64,000 nucleotides of DNA from Acidovorax sp. 107. Its GTDB lineage: Bacteria; Pseudomonadota; Gammaproteobacteria; Burkholderiales; Burkholderiaceae_C. Below the pieces are notes generated by a model, which saw only the letters and a list, made by a program, of their open reading frames with translations, did no database searches and was not told the origin of the DNA. Positions within the stretch are counted from its first letter, which is position 1, and every line of letters begins with the position of its first letter. This document shows positions 6,348-16,545 of this stretch, piece by piece. Location: positions 622,501-686,500 of the forward strand of contig NZ_QBTZ01000001.1 in NCBI RefSeq assembly GCF_003058055.1, written 5' to 3'. The translations under genes were made by a program, and so were the position numbers.

Positions 6348-8735
6348 ATGGGTGCATCCGACTTTTCCAAGCTGCCGCACATCGGCGAATCGCTCAAGCG
6401 CAAGGAAGACTACCGCTTCCTGACTGGCGCGGGCCAGTACACCGACGACGTGGTGCTGGCTGCGCAGAGCCATGCGGTGTTCGTGCGTTCACCGCACGCC
6501 CACGCCAAGATCAACAGCATCCACATCGACGCCGCCAAGGCCGCGCCGGGTGTGCTGGGCGTGTTCACCGGCGCCGATGTGGCCGCCGACAACATCAACG
6601 GCCTGCCCTGCGGCTGGCTCATCACCAGCACCAACGGCGAACCCATGAAGGAGCCGCCGCACCCCATCCTGGCCCAGGGCAAGGTGCGCTACGTGGGCGA
6701 CCACGTGGCCATGGTGGTGGCGTTGACCCAGCAGCAGGCGCGCGACGCGGCCGAGCTGGTGGAGGTGGATTACGACGTGCTGCCTGCCGTGGTGAACGTG
6801 GCCGACGCCGCATCGGGCGCTGTGGCAGGTGCTGCGCTGCACGACATTGCGCCCGACAACCATTGCTTCAAGTGGGCCATCGGCGACAAGGGCGCCGTGG
6901 ACGCCGCATTTGCCAACGCTGCGCACGTCACCAAGCTCGACCTGATCAACAACCGCCTGATCCCCAACGCCATGGAGCCGCGTGCGGCCATCGGCAGCTA
7001 TAACCGCGCGAGCGACGAATACACGCTGTACGTCAGCAACCAGAACCCGCACGTCGAGCGCCTGCTGATGACGGCGTTTGTGATGGGCCTGCCCGAGCAC
7101 AAGGTGCGCGTGATTGCGCCCGATGTGGGCGGTGGCTTCGGCTCCAAGATCTATCTGTACGCCGAAGATGTGTGCCTGACCTGGGCGGCCAAGAAGCTCA
7201 ACCGCAACATTAAGTGGGTGGCCGACCGCAGCGAGGCGTTCCTCTCCGACGCGCATGGCCGCGACCACGTGAGCCATGCCGAAATGGCGATGGACAAGGA
7301 CGGCAAGTTCTTGGCCATGCGGGTGCACACCCACGCCAACCTGGGCGCGTATCTGAGCACCTTTGCCAGCGCCGTGCCGACCATCCTGTACGCCACGCTG
7401 CTGGCGGGCCAGTACACCACGCCGCAGGTGTATGTGGAGGTGGATTCGTGGTTCACCAACACCGCGCCTGTGGACGCTTACCGGGGCGCGGGCCGGCCCG
7501 AGGCCACCTACCTGCTGGAGCGCCTGGTCACGCGTTGCGGATGGGAGATGGGCCTGGGCCAGGACGAGATCCGCAAGCGCAACTTCATCACCAGCTGGCC
7601 CTACCAGACACCCGTGGCGCTGCAGTACGACGTGGGTGACTACCACGCGTGCATGACGCAGGCGCAGCAACTGGCAGACGTAGCGGGCTTTGCCGCGCGC
7701 AAGGCCGCCAGCGAGGCCAAGGGTCTCAAGCGCGGCATTGGCTACAGCAGCTACATCGAAGCCTGCGGCATTGCGCCGTCCAACATCGCAGGTGCTTTGG
7801 GCGCACGCGCAGGCCTTTTTGAATGCGGCGAGGTCCGCGTGCACCCCACCGGCAGCGTGACGGTGTTCACCGGCTCGCACAGCCACGGCCAGGGGCATGA
7901 GACCACCTTTGCGCAGGTAGTGGCCGCGCGCCTGGGCATCCCGGTGGAGAACGTGGACATCGTGCACGGCGACACGGGCCGCGTGCCGTTCGGCATGGGC
8001 ACGTATGGTTCGCGCTCGATCAGCGTGGGCGGGGCGGCCATCATGAAGGCACTGGACAAGATCGAGGCCAAGGCCAAGAAGATTGCCGCGCACCTGATGG
8101 AAGCGAGCGATGCCGACATCGACTTTGCCAACGGCGAATTCACCGTGCGGGGCACCGACAAGAAGATTCCGTTCGGCCAGGTATCGCTGGCGGCCTACGT
8201 GCCGCACAACTACCCGTTGGATGTGCTGGAGCCGGGCCTGAACGAAACCGCGTTCTACGACCCCACCAACTTCACCTTCCCGGCAGGCACCTACATCTGC
8301 GAGGTGGAGGTGGACCCGGCCACCGGCAGCACGCGCGTGGACAAGTTCACGGCGGTGGACGACTTCGGCACCATCATCAACCCCATGATCGTGGAAGGCC
8401 AGGTGCATGGCGGCCTGGTGCAGGGCATTGGCCAGGCGCTGCTGGAGAACTGCGTGTACGACCGCGAAACCGGCCAGTTGCTCACCGGCAGCTTCATGGA
8501 CTACGCCATGCCACGCGCTGACGACTTCCCCGAGTTCAAGCTGGGCCATGTGTGTACACCCTGCACCCACAACCCGCTGGGCACCAAGGGCTGCGGCGAG
8601 GCCGGGGCGATCGGCTCGCCACCGGCGGTGATCAATGCTGTGCTGGACGCGCTGCGGCCCCTGGGCGTGAAGGACTTCGACATGCCCGCGTCGCCGCATC
8701 GCGTGTGGGAAGCCATTCAGTCCGCCAAGGCATAA
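6348..8735 (+). CDS. Molybdoenzyme large subunit, form II CoxL / xanthine dehydrogenase family
   Basis: The 795-residue subunit holds the molybdenum-cytosine-dinucleotide site where the substrate is hydroxylated. The active-site loop reads AYRGAGR (377-383), the form II signature, and not the AYxCSFR of true form I CO dehydrogenases. The catalytic Glu is Glu751 in [12 protein letters not shown]. Other cofactor loops include [11 protein letters not shown] and [16 protein letters not shown]. No signal peptide is present, so it is cytoplasmic. The gene follows the small subunit by 45 nt with an AAGGAGA site. The substrate could be a purine, nicotinate-like heterocycle, aldehyde or other carbonyl compound; the sequence does not settle it. 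Confidence 0.88.
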   Translation: MGASDFSKLPHIGESLKRKEDYRFLTGAGQYTDDVVLAAQSHAVFVRSPHAHAKINSIHIDAAKAAPGVLGVFTGADVAADNINGLPCGWLITSTNGEPMKEPPHPILAQGKVRYVGDHVAMVVALTQQQARDAAELVEVDYDVLPAVVNVADAASGAVAGAALHDIAPDNHCFKWAIGDKGAVDAAFANAAHVTKLDLINNRLIPNAMEPRAAIGSYNRASDEYTLYVSNQNPHVERLLMTAFVMGLPEHKVRVIAPDVGGGFGSKIYLYAEDVCLTWAAKKLNRNIKWVADRSEAFLSDAHGRDHVSHAEMAMDKDGKFLAMRVHTHANLGAYLSTFASAVPTILYATLLAGQYTTPQVYVEVDSWFTNTAPVDAYRGAGRPEATYLLERLVTRCGWEMGLGQDEIRKRNFITSWPYQTPVALQYDVGDYHACMTQAQQLADVAGFAARKAASEAKGLKRGIGYSSYIEACGIAPSNIAGALGARAGLFECGEVRVHPTGSVTVFTGSHSHGQGHETTFAQVVAARLGIPVENVDIVHGDTGRVPFGMGTYGSRSISVGGAAIMKALDKIEAKAKKIAAHLMEASDADIDFANGEFTVRGTDKKIPFGQVSLAAYVPHNYPLDVLEPGLNETAFYDPTNFTFPAGTYICEVEVDPATGSTRVDKFTAVDDFGTIINPMIVEGQVHGGLVQGIGQALLENCVYDRETGQLLTGSFMDYAMPRADDFPEFKLGHVCTPCTHNPLGTKGCGEAGAIGSPPAVINAVLDALRPLGVKDFDMPASPHRVWEAIQSAKA

Positions 8736-8746
8736 GGAGATCAACC

Positions 8747-9538
8747 ATGTACGCATTCACCTTTGAGGCTCCTTCCTCCACCGCTGCGGCCGCGCAGCTC
8801 ATCGCCCAGGGCGGCAAGCTGCTTGCGGGTGGGCAAAGCCTGCTGCCGTCCATGCGGCTGCGCTTGGCCAACCCCGAAAAAATCGTGGACCTGAACGGCA
8901 TTGCCGAGCTGGCGGGTATCCGCCGCGAAGGCAACGCGCTGGTCATCGGCGCCATGACACGCCATGCCGACGTGGCGGCCAGTGCGGATGTGAAATCCAC
9001 CATTCCTGGCCTCGCCGACCTGGCCGCTCACATCGGCGACCGCCAGGTGCGCGCACGCGGCACGCTGGGGGGCTCGGTGGCCAACAACGACCCTGCCGCC
9101 TGCTACCCCAGCGCGGTGCTGGGCCTGGGCGCCACGGTCATCACCAACCGCCGCGAGATCCAAGCCGACGACTTCTTCGTGGGCATGTACACCACGGCGC
9201 TGGAGGAGGGCGAGATCATCACCGCCATCCGCTTCCCCATCCCCAAGCGCGATGCGTACATGAAGTTCAAGCAGGCGGCATCGCGCTTCTCGCTGGTGGG
9301 GGTGTTTGTGGCGCAGACCGACAGCGGCGTACGCGTGGCCGTCACCGGTGCGGCCAGCAGCGTGTTCCGCCATGCGGGGCTGGAGGCGGCGCTCAACCAG
9401 AGCTTCACGCCGCAGTCGGCTGCCAGCGTGAAGATCGACGCGAGCGACCTGAACGCCGACATCCACGCCAGCGCTGCCTACCGCGCCAACCTCATCAGTG
9501 TGCAAACCCAGCGCGCTGTGCAGCAGATGCTGGGATGA
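8747..9538 (+). CDS. Molybdoenzyme FAD subunit (CoxM-like)
   Basis: This 263-residue medium subunit binds FAD through AGGQSLLP (27-34) and GTLGGSVANNDPA (105-117), both typical of the CoxM/CutM family, and hands electrons to the acceptor. The start at 8747 (MYAFTFEAP) has an AAGGAGA site 7 nt upstream and sits 11 nt after the large-subunit stop. The longer open frame from 8552 merely overlaps the large-subunit gene and is rejected. A probable terminator follows at 9548-9587, separating this core operon from the accessory genes. Confidence 0.9.
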   Translation: MYAFTFEAPSSTAAAAQLIAQGGKLLAGGQSLLPSMRLRLANPEKIVDLNGIAELAGIRREGNALVIGAMTRHADVAASADVKSTIPGLADLAAHIGDRQVRARGTLGGSVANNDPAACYPSAVLGLGATVITNRREIQADDFFVGMYTTALEEGEIITAIRFPIPKRDAYMKFKQAASRFSLVGVFVAQTDSGVRVAVTGAASSVFRHAGLEAALNQSFTPQSAASVKIDASDLNADIHASAAYRANLISVQTQRAVQQMLG

Positions 9539-9547
9539 CATGAGGGC

Positions 9548-9587
9548 AACCCCGCCACTGCGGTGCGGCACCCGGTGGTGGGTTTTT
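9548..9587 (+). terminator. Probable intrinsic terminator after the FAD subunit gene
   Basis: An imperfect hairpin pairs AACCCCGCCAC (9548-9558) with GTGGTGGGTT (9575-9584), with one bulged C and one G-T pair, and runs into five T residues (9583-9587). It lies 10 nt after the stop of the FAD subunit gene. Read-through into the accessory genes remains possible. Confidence 0.5.
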
Positions 9588-9632
9588 GAGTGAAATTGGC
9601 TGCTAGCGCTAGAACCATATGCGCTGGCAGCT

Positions 9633-9650
<18 letters not shown>
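9585..9650 (-). repeat. Dispersed ~60-bp intergenic repeat, copy B
   Basis: Inverted relative to copy A: read on the minus strand it gives CATAGCTGCCAGCGCATATG followed by GTTCTAGCGCTAGCAGCC. It occupies the space directly after the putative terminator and overlaps the first codons of the MoxR-type gene. The ATG codons at 9633 and 9648 lie in or at the edge of the repeat, so the repeat may have supplied the start and leader of that gene. Confidence 0.6.
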
Positions 9651-10574
<924 letters not shown>

Positions 10575-10584
10575 GAGCCGTCCG

Positions 10585-11799
10585 ATGGCCGAGGGCGCGA
10601 TGTTCTCTCAACTCGGCGACGCCCGCACCGGCAAGCTGGCCGACAACCTGAGCGGATTTGGCCGCACGCTGCGCCGCGCTGGCGTGCGGGTGGACGCTGC
10701 CCGCATGGCGCTGGCCCAGCAGGCGGTGATGCTGGTGGGCCTGCAGCGCGAGGACTTCAGCGCCGCACTGGAGGCCGTGCTGGTCAGCCGCGAGCAAGAC
10801 CGCCTGGTGTTCCGCGAGCTGTTTGACGCCTACTTTCGCAATCCCAACGTCGCACAGAAGCTGCTGGCACAGATGCTGCCCAGCGCCGAGTCCAAGGCCG
10901 AGCCCGTCAAACGCCGCCCGCGTGTGAGCGAGGCACTGGCGCCCGTGCGCGCTGCACGCAATGCGCCGCCTGCACGCGAAGAAGACAAGATCGAGTTCGA
11001 CGCCGCCATGACGGCCAGCGACCTGCAGCGCCTGCGGCAGGCTGACTTCAACCAGCTCTCGGCCAGCGAATACATCCTGGTGGAGCGCCTGGCGCGTGAC
11101 GTGCCCTTGCCCTTGCCGCACTACGTCGCCCGCCGCACCCGGCCGGGCGCACGCGGCAGCCGCCCGCACTGGCCCGGCGCCATGCACCATGCGGCGCGCA
11201 GTGGGGGCGAGGTGCTGCATATCCCCTTGCTGCAGCGGCGCCAGCAACCGCTGCCACTGCTGGTGCTGGTGGATGTGTCGGGATCGATGGAGCGCTACGC
11301 GCGTTTGCTGCTGGCCTTTTTGCACGCGGCCACCGCACCGCGCCACACCGGCGCCGCCGTGCGCCGTGACGTGTTTGCGTTTGGCACCGGCTTGACCGAC
11401 CTCACGCCCGCCTTCCGCCTGGCCGATACGGATGCGATGCTGGAGACAGCCAGCCAGGCCATCACCGACTTTGCGGGCGGCACCCGCATGGGCGACAGCC
11501 TAGGCCAGCTGCGCCTGCAGCACGCGCGGCGCCTGGTGGGGCGGCGCACGCTGGTGCTGCTGATCAGCGACGGACTGGACACGGGCACGCCCGAGGTGCT
11601 GGAGCACGAGCTGGCCTGGCTGCGCCGCCACTGTGGCCGCCTGCTGTGGCTCAACCCCCTGCTGCGCTACGAGGGGTATGCCCCCACGGCGCGGGGTGCG
11701 TCGGCCCTGCACCGCCAAGCCCACGGCATGGTGGCCGTGCACAACCTGAGCCACCTGAAGGACCTGGCCGCCAGCCTGGCGAGCGTGCTATGGCAATGA
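10585..11799 (+). CDS. coxE: VWA-domain metal-binding protein (CoxE-like)
   Basis: This protein of about 404 residues has an N-terminal helical region (LADNLSGFGRTLRRAG) and a C-terminal von Willebrand A domain with the MIDAS motif DVSGSM (230-235) and the later GGTRMGDS and LISDGLD loops. CoxE proteins partner MoxR-type ATPases in maturing the molybdenum centre. The start is ambiguous. ATGs at 10561 and 10567 overlap the CoxD stop but lack a ribosome site; the ATG at 10585 has GAGAG 8 nt upstream and is preferred. No signal peptide or membrane segment is evident. Confidence 0.85.
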   Translation: MAEGAMFSQLGDARTGKLADNLSGFGRTLRRAGVRVDAARMALAQQAVMLVGLQREDFSAALEAVLVSREQDRLVFRELFDAYFRNPNVAQKLLAQMLPSAESKAEPVKRRPRVSEALAPVRAARNAPPAREEDKIEFDAAMTASDLQRLRQADFNQLSASEYILVERLARDVPLPLPHYVARRTRPGARGSRPHWPGAMHHAARSGGEVLHIPLLQRRQQPLPLLVLVDVSGSMERYARLLLAFLHAATAPRHTGAAVRRDVFAFGTGLTDLTPAFRLADTDAMLETASQAITDFAGGTRMGDSLGQLRLQHARRLVGRRTLVLLISDGLDTGTPEVLEHELAWLRRHCGRLLWLNPLLRYEGYAPTARGASALHRQAHGMVAVHNLSHLKDLAASLASVLWQ

Positions 11800-11883
11800 C
11801 GGCGCCGCATCGAGCCCAGCCATGCAGCGGACCGATTGAATTCCCACAACATCCACACCAATTGAAGACCGAGAGGACCCACC

Positions 11884-12516
11884 ATGGAAATGCAAGCCAG
11901 CCGAACCCTTGCCGTCAGCCAGCAACAGGCCTGGGAGGCACTCAACGACCCCGAGGTGCTCAAGCTGTGCATTCCCGGCTGCGACAAGGTCGAGCCCACG
12001 GGAGAGAACCAGTATTCGGTGGCCATGGCGCTCAAGATCGGGCCCGTGTCCGCCAAGTTCGCGGGCAAGATCACGCTGTCTGACATCGTGCCGCCCGAGA
12101 GCTACAACATCGCCTTCGATGGCTCCGGCGGCGTGGCGGGCTTTGGCAAGGGCAACGCCCAAGTCAAGCTGGTGCCCTTGCCCGCCGATGCGGCCGGGCT
12201 GGCCAGCTGCGAGCTGCACTACACCGTGCACGCTTCGGTGGGCGGCAAGATCGCGCAGCTGGGCCAGCGCCTCATCGACGGCGCCGCCAAAAGCATGGCC
12301 GAGGACTTCTTCAAGCGGTTTGACGACGAGATGCAGCGCCGCTTTCCGCGCGCTGAAGCTGCCCCAGCAGATGCAGCGGCCAGTGCCGATGCCATCACCG
12401 AGCCAGGCACCGTGGAAGAGGGCAGCGCCACCCAGGGCGGCGGTATCCCTGCGTGGGTGTGGGGTGTTGGCGTGGCGGCCCTCGTATTGCTGGCCTGGTG
12501 GTTCAATCGGGGCTGA
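11884..12516 (+). CDS. coxG: CoxG-family SRPBCC protein with C-terminal membrane anchor
   Basis: The 210-residue protein starts with the SRPBCC/CoxG fold (MEMQASRTLAVSQQQAW, LKLCIPGCDKVEP), about 1-150. A low-complexity Ala/Glu linker follows, then one hydrophobic helix near 185-205 (PAWVWGVGVAALVLLAW) with a short basic end. CoxG in carboxydotrophs helps place the CO dehydrogenase at the inner membrane, and recent work on the family links it to quinone handover. Here it could do the same for the form II enzyme. An AGAGGACCCACC stretch provides the ribosome site. Eighty-four nucleotides separate it from coxE. Confidence 0.85.
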   Translation: MEMQASRTLAVSQQQAWEALNDPEVLKLCIPGCDKVEPTGENQYSVAMALKIGPVSAKFAGKITLSDIVPPESYNIAFDGSGGVAGFGKGNAQVKLVPLPADAAGLASCELHYTVHASVGGKIAQLGQRLIDGAAKSMAEDFFKRFDDEMQRRFPRAEAAPADAAASADAITEPGTVEEGSATQGGGIPAWVWGVGVAALVLLAWWFNRG

Positions 12517-12545
12517 TTGTTCGGGGCAGCGGAAGGAAGTGAGTC

Positions 12546-13619
12546 ATGGAAAATTTGGACGTCGTCGTGCTGCGCACGCTGCAGGGCTGGCGGGCCGCAG
12601 GGCGCCGTGCGCTGCTGGCCACGGTGGTGCGCACGTGGGGCTCGTCGCCCCGGCCCGTGGGCTCGATCATGGCGCTGTGCGAAGACGGCGCGGTGGTGGG
12701 GTCGGTGTCGGGCGGGTGCATTGAAGACGATTTGATCGACCGCCACACCCGCGCCTATGCACAGGCGGGCGCGGCGGCAGACGGTTCAGACCACCGCATC
12801 CCCAGCGGCCCGCCATCGTTCGTCAAATACGGCGTCAGCGCCGACGAGGCCCACCGCTTTGGCCTGCCCTGCGGGGGCACGCTGGAGCTGCTGCTGGAGT
12901 ACGACCCCGATCCCGCACTGCTGGCGGACCTCATTGCCCAGCTGGCCGCCGGGCGCCTGGTGCAGCGCACCGTGCGCTTGTCTGACGGGGCCGTGACCCT
13001 GGCGCCCACTCAGGCGCCCGAGGATCTCAAGGTGGATGCACAGCAGCTCACCAACACCTTCGGCCCTGAGTACCGCATGCTGCTCATCGGCGCAGGGCAG
13101 CTCACCGAGTACCTGGCCACCATGGCCTTGTTCAACGGCTTTGCCGTGACTGTGTGCGACCCGCGCGAGGAGTACCGGGGCAGCTGGAGCGTGCCCGGCG
13201 CTACGGTGGTGAGCGACATGCCCGACGATGTGGTGCTGGCCTTCAAGCCCGACCGCCGCACCTGCGTGGTGGCCCTCACGCACGACCCCAAGCTGGACGA
13301 CCTGGCGCTGCTGGAGGCGCTGAACACCGAGGCGTTCTACGTGGGCGGCATCGGCTCGCGCCGCAACAACGAGGCGCGGCGGGACCGCATGATCGAGCAC
13401 TTTGACCAGACCGAAGCCAGCCTGCAGCGCCTGCGCGGGCCCATTGGCATCTACATCGGCAGCAAGACACCACCCGAAATTGCGGTGAGTGTGATGGCCG
13501 AGATTTTGGCCGTGAAGAACGGCGTAACCTTGCCGCGCGACATGGAAGTGGCCCAGGCCAAGAACGACCGGGAGCTGGCCCACAACGACCCCAGCGCCCT
13601 GGTGTGCGGCGTGCGGTAG
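12546..13619 (+). CDS. XdhC/CoxF-family molybdenum cofactor maturation protein
   Basis: The 357-residue protein has the XdhC N-terminal domain (TWGSSPRPVGSIMA, then GSVSGGCIEDDL with Cys58) and a C-terminal Rossmann domain (LLIGAGQLTEYLA, FYVGGIGSRRNN). XdhC-type proteins bind and sulphurate the molybdenum cofactor before insertion into the large subunit. The position at the end of the accessory set and the GGAAGGAAG ribosome site just before the ATG support the assignment. Whether it serves only this enzyme or another molybdoenzyme elsewhere cannot be told from the window. Confidence 0.87.
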   Translation: MENLDVVVLRTLQGWRAAGRRALLATVVRTWGSSPRPVGSIMALCEDGAVVGSVSGGCIEDDLIDRHTRAYAQAGAAADGSDHRIPSGPPSFVKYGVSADEAHRFGLPCGGTLELLLEYDPDPALLADLIAQLAAGRLVQRTVRLSDGAVTLAPTQAPEDLKVDAQQLTNTFGPEYRMLLIGAGQLTEYLATMALFNGFAVTVCDPREEYRGSWSVPGATVVSDMPDDVVLAFKPDRRTCVVALTHDPKLDDLALLEALNTEAFYVGGIGSRRNNEARRDRMIEHFDQTEASLQRLRGPIGIYIGSKTPPEIAVSVMAEILAVKNGVTLPRDMEVAQAKNDRELAHNDPSALVCGVR

Positions 13620-13637
13620 CTCGGTTCGTCCCGGAGG

Positions 13638-14141
13638 TCAGTGCTGCACCGGCGGCACCTCCGCCTGCAGCTGCCGCCGTACATGCCTGAGCAGCCCTTC
13701 GCAGGCGTCTTCCACCAGGTCCAGCACCTCTTCAAAACCCTGGCTGCCGCCGTAGTAAGGGTCGGGCACCACCGGGCTGTCGAACTGCAGGCAGAACTCC
13801 GTCATGCGCCGCAGCTTGTGCGCGTGTGCGGGGGGGCACAGGTCCTGCGCCAGGGCCAGGTTGTCCCAGTCCATGGCCAGGATCAGGTCGTAACGCGCAA
13901 AGTCCGCGTCCGCGATCTGTCGGGCCCGCAAGTCCGACAGGTCATAGCCGCGCTGCGCCGCGTGGCGCTGGGTGCGGGTGTCGGGCGGCTCGCCGGGGTG
14001 GTAGTTGTGTGTGCCGGCCGAGTCCACCACCACGCTGTGGGCCAGGCCGCTGTGGGTGATCTTGTGGCGGAACACGCCGTGGGCTGTGGGGCTGCGGCAG
14101 ATGTTGCCCATGCACACGAAAAGAATCGCGTAACGAGACAT
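13638..14141 (-). CDS. Low-molecular-weight protein tyrosine phosphatase
   Basis: A 167-residue cytoplasmic phosphatase with the P-loop CMGNICRS (Cys10 nucleophile, Arg16) and the general-acid loop VVPDPYYGG (Asp127 followed by two tyrosines). The loop with Tyr-Tyr and Asp-Pro is that of true tyrosine phosphatases, unlike the ArsC homologue at 540-1046. No Wzb/Wzc-type capsule genes are nearby, so a housekeeping rather than capsule role is more likely. It ends 18 bp from the convergent xdhC-type gene and lies 15 bp downstream of the GST gene on the same strand. Confidence 0.9.
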   Translation of the reverse strand: MSRYAILFVCMGNICRSPTAHGVFRHKITHSGLAHSVVVDSAGTHNYHPGEPPDTRTQRHAAQRGYDLSDLRARQIADADFARYDLILAMDWDNLALAQDLCPPAHAHKLRRMTEFCLQFDSPVVPDPYYGGSQGFEEVLDLVEDACEGLLRHVRRQLQAEVPPVQH

Positions 14142-14156
14142 AGTGGTCGCCTGCGT

Positions 14157-14855
14157 TCAGGCCCCGATCACCACCGGGCCGCCCTTGGCAATGCCGCGCT
14201 GGTAGGCCGGGCGGGCATGCATGCGCTCCAGGTAGGCCTGCAGGCGCGGGCAGCGGCTTGCGTCGTTGGCGCGGGACATCAGTGCCTCAACCGCAAAGCT
14301 CATCTGAAAGTCCGCCATGGTCAGGTGCTCCCCGGCAAACCAGCGGTGGGTGCCCAGGTGCTCTTCAATGAACGCCAGCGCTGTGTCCACGTTGGGGTCG
14401 ATGAGCTTTTGCTGCACCGTGCCGCACAGCGCGCGCGCAATGGGCTTCACGAAGAACGGCATGGGCTGGGTGGGGATGGTCTTGAACACCAGCTTCATCA
14501 CCAGCCAGTTCATCAGCGAGCCCTCGGCATAGTGCATCCAGAATCGGCACTGGCGGTATTCGGCAGTGCGTGGCGCGGGCTGCAGGTGGGCCAGGTCGCC
14601 CCGGGCCTGCTCGCCGTAGGTTTCAACCAGGTACTCGATGATGGCGCCCGACTCGGCAATCACCTCATCGCCATCCGTGATGACTGGCGACTTGCCCAGG
14701 GGGTGAATGGCCTTGAGCGCAGGCGGGGCCAGCTTGGTGGCTTTGTCGCGCGCGTAGACCTTGAGCTCGTAGGGCACGCCGAGCTCTTCCAGCAGCCAGA
14801 GTATGCGCTGTGAGCGCGAGGTTTCGAGGTGGTGCAGGGTGATCATGGGCGCCAT
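14157..14855 (-). CDS. Glutathione S-transferase
   Basis: The 232-residue protein has an N-terminal thioredoxin-like domain (MITLHHLETSRSQRILWLLE; cis-Pro and GSH contact region GKSPVITDGDEVIAESGAI) and an all-helical C-terminal domain. Ser13/Arg15 of the LETSRSQR segment fit the catalytic region of beta/theta-like bacterial enzymes. The substrate is unknown. The ATG at 14853-14855 is used; the Met at residue 4 is an equally good start. It is probably cotranscribed with the phosphatase gene 15 bp downstream. Length and domains are normal for the family. Confidence 0.87.
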   Translation of the reverse strand: MAPMITLHHLETSRSQRILWLLEELGVPYELKVYARDKATKLAPPALKAIHPLGKSPVITDGDEVIAESGAIIEYLVETYGEQARGDLAHLQPAPRTAEYRQCRFWMHYAEGSLMNWLVMKLVFKTIPTQPMPFFVKPIARALCGTVQQKLIDPNVDTALAFIEEHLGTHRWFAGEHLTMADFQMSFAVEALMSRANDASRCPRLQAYLERMHARPAYQRGIAKGGPVVIGA

Positions 14856-14994
14856 CTTATGCCGGCCCCAGGGACCCTGTCCTTCATGGTAGGTGCCGGG
14901 GCAGGGCGCCCGTCCGCAGGCAGGCTTCGCTTAGGCCTTGGGCCGGTATACCAACGGGGGCTATATCCCGTGCGCCTTCACTCAGTGCTGGGGC

Positions 14995-15729
14995 TTAGAG
15001 CTGCAGCAGGAATGTCCGCAGCAGGCGCCAGTGCTCAAGGGACGGCTCGGCGGCCGACTGGGCCGTCGTGTTTTCCAGCTGGCGTGCGCGCACGCTCTGG
15101 GCCGGATGGCCCAAGGTGAGCAGCACCGTGGCCAGGCTGTGTGCCAGGCGCCGCAGCGCGGGCCAGTCTTGTGCGGTACAGGCGGCGTCGCCTTGGCGCA
15201 CGTCAGCCGCAAACTGCTGCAGGCAACTGGCACGGTAGGCCTTGAACAGAAATTCGTCGCCGGCAAAGTGTGTGGCAATGGCCTGCGCCTCGTCGTCAGA
15301 CGCCGTATCGGGGGCCGTGGCCGCCGCAGCCGGTACGCAGGCTGGGGTCGCTGATGTCAGAGCCAGCGCATCGGTCACGCAGGCCTCCAGCGCTGCCACC
15401 GATGCGGGCTTGGACACCATGCGCCACACCTTCATGGCTTGCAGTTGCTCGCGCACGGGCGGCGTCAGGCCCGCGCTGAACACCGCCACCGGGATGCTGC
15501 GTCCCTGCACAGGCTCCTGCAGCAGTCGTTGAACCAAGTCAATGCCTGACTCGCCCGGCAGCATGAGGTCCGTGATGATGAGTTCCACACGCCCGGCATG
15601 CAGCGCACGCATGGCGTCAGGCACGTTGGTGCAGGTCACCAGCTCGATGGGCAGCTCTTCCAGCGCCATCTGCACAAAGCGCGCGATGGAGCTGTCGTCC
15701 TCCACCAGCAGGACCTTGGGCGTGCTCAT
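14995..15729 (-). CDS. Response regulator receiver fused to an Hpt domain
   Basis: The 244-residue protein has an N-terminal receiver domain (VLLVEDDSSIARF, phospho-acceptor Asp54 in TDLMLPGESG, Lys107 in VSKPAS). An Ala-rich linker (about 120-145) follows, then a C-terminal Hpt module with the candidate phospho-His197 in RRLAHSLATVLLTLGHP. The Hpt motif lacks the usual Lys-Gly after HSL. The ATG at 15729 overlaps the stop of the HTH-REC gene (ATGA), so the pair is translationally coupled. A REC-Hpt protein without its own kinase is a phosphorelay intermediate. The likely partners are the kinase at 18571-21108 and the two other receivers nearby. Confidence 0.82.
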   Translation of the reverse strand: MSTPKVLLVEDDSSIARFVQMALEELPIELVTCTNVPDAMRALHAGRVELIITDLMLPGESGIDLVQRLLQEPVQGRSIPVAVFSAGLTPPVREQLQAMKVWRMVSKPASVAALEACVTDALALTSATPACVPAAAATAPDTASDDEAQAIATHFAGDEFLFKAYRASCLQQFAADVRQGDAACTAQDWPALRRLAHSLATVLLTLGHPAQSVRARQLENTTAQSAAEPSLEHWRLLRTFLLQL

Positions 15730-16397
15730 GCGGGCACCTGGGCCTGAGGTATGCACGCGGCCAGCGCGCCGGGAAGCTCTGCCACCAGCCGGGGCTTGTG
15801 AATGACCTTCACGCCCTGCAAGGCAAAGGCGTAAGGCTCGCGCTGCTGCTCGTCGAGCGAGGTGACCACGATGAGGTGGCTGCGCGCAAACTGGGGGTGC
15901 GAGCGCAGCGTGGTGATCAAGGTGGCGCCATCGATGCCTGGCAGCAGGATGTCAACGATCAGCACCTCGGGCTGCGTCTGCCCGTACAGCGCCAGGCCGG
16001 TAATGCCATCGTTGGCCACATGCAGCTGCGCCCCTGGAAAGTGCTGCTGCACGATGAGACCAACCAGGTTCTGGAAATGGACCGAGTCTTCGATCAGCAG
16101 GATTTGCGGCGCACGCCCTTTGGCGGGACCGGCCGGCGCCTTGGGAGGGCGGCTGGCCCCCGGCGAGCCAGCCGTTGGTAACTGCGTGGCGCCGCCAGCG
16201 CCATGGGCGGCCATCCAGTGCTCTACCGACGCGCGCGAGATGCGGCGGTGTCCCCCCGGGGTCTTCCAGGCCTCCAGCTCGTTGCGGTCCACCATCAGCT
16301 GCACAGACCGCACGGCCATGCCGAGCATCTTGGCGACTTCGAGCGTGGTGTAGTGGTCTGCCATGGTGCGTTCCGCGAGAGGGTTGTCAGATTGCAT
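15726..16397 (-). CDS. Excisionase-type HTH fused to a receiver domain
   Basis: This 223-residue protein has an unusual order: an N-terminal MerR/excisionase-like HTH (YTTLEVAKMLGMAVRSVQLM to the GGHRRISRASVEHW wing, about 16-62), a Pro/Ala-rich linker (65-95), then a receiver domain (ILLIEDSVHFQNLV, Asp149 in IVDILLPGIDG, Lys201 in VIHKPRL). Most DNA-binding response regulators carry the output domain at the C-terminus. It overlaps the REC-Hpt gene downstream. The internal Met at 16364 (MADHYTTLE) is an alternative start with a GCGGAA site. Its probable targets include the AT-rich divergent region 16398-16545. Confidence 0.82.
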   Translation of the reverse strand: MQSDNPLAERTMADHYTTLEVAKMLGMAVRSVQLMVDRNELEAWKTPGGHRRISRASVEHWMAAHGAGGATQLPTAGSPGASRPPKAPAGPAKGRAPQILLIEDSVHFQNLVGLIVQQHFPGAQLHVANDGITGLALYGQTQPEVLIVDILLPGIDGATLITTLRSHPQFARSHLIVVTSLDEQQREPYAFALQGVKVIHKPRLVAELPGALAACIPQAQVPA

Positions 16398-16422
16398 AGA
16401 TCCCGCATTTTCCTCTAATTTT

Positions 16423-16445
16423 CATTTGGCGATAATTTGCATTTG
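16423..16445. promoter_or_regulatory. Direct CATTTG repeats in the divergent signalling intergenic region
   Basis: CATTTG occurs at 16423-16428 and again at 16440-16445, 17 bp apart, each followed by a GATAA/ATAA stretch, in a strikingly AT-rich segment (16400-16500) between two divergent response-regulator genes. Direct repeats suit excisionase/BldC-like HTH dimers, so autoregulation by the HTH-REC protein is plausible but unproven. Confidence 0.35.
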
Positions 16446-16545
16446 ATAAAAATGATTGATATGATTCGCTCAATCGCAAAAAATCGCCCCACTGTGGTTT
16501 TTTGTGTCCTCCTGCTGTTTCTCATGCCCCACGAGGGCTACCGCC

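Noticed and set aside
6348..8735. True CO dehydrogenase large subunit (form I)
   Set aside because: The active-site loop is AYRGAGR, the form II signature, and not AYxCSFR; CO oxidation cannot be claimed.
8552..8746. N-terminal extension of the FAD subunit
   Set aside because: It overlaps the large-subunit gene out of frame; a strong ribosome site and family start are at 8747.
6489..8756. Minus-strand frame of 755 codons opposite the molybdoenzyme large subunit
   Set aside because: It is the antisense of a strongly conserved gene in GC-rich DNA, His/Val/Gly-rich and without any family resemblance.
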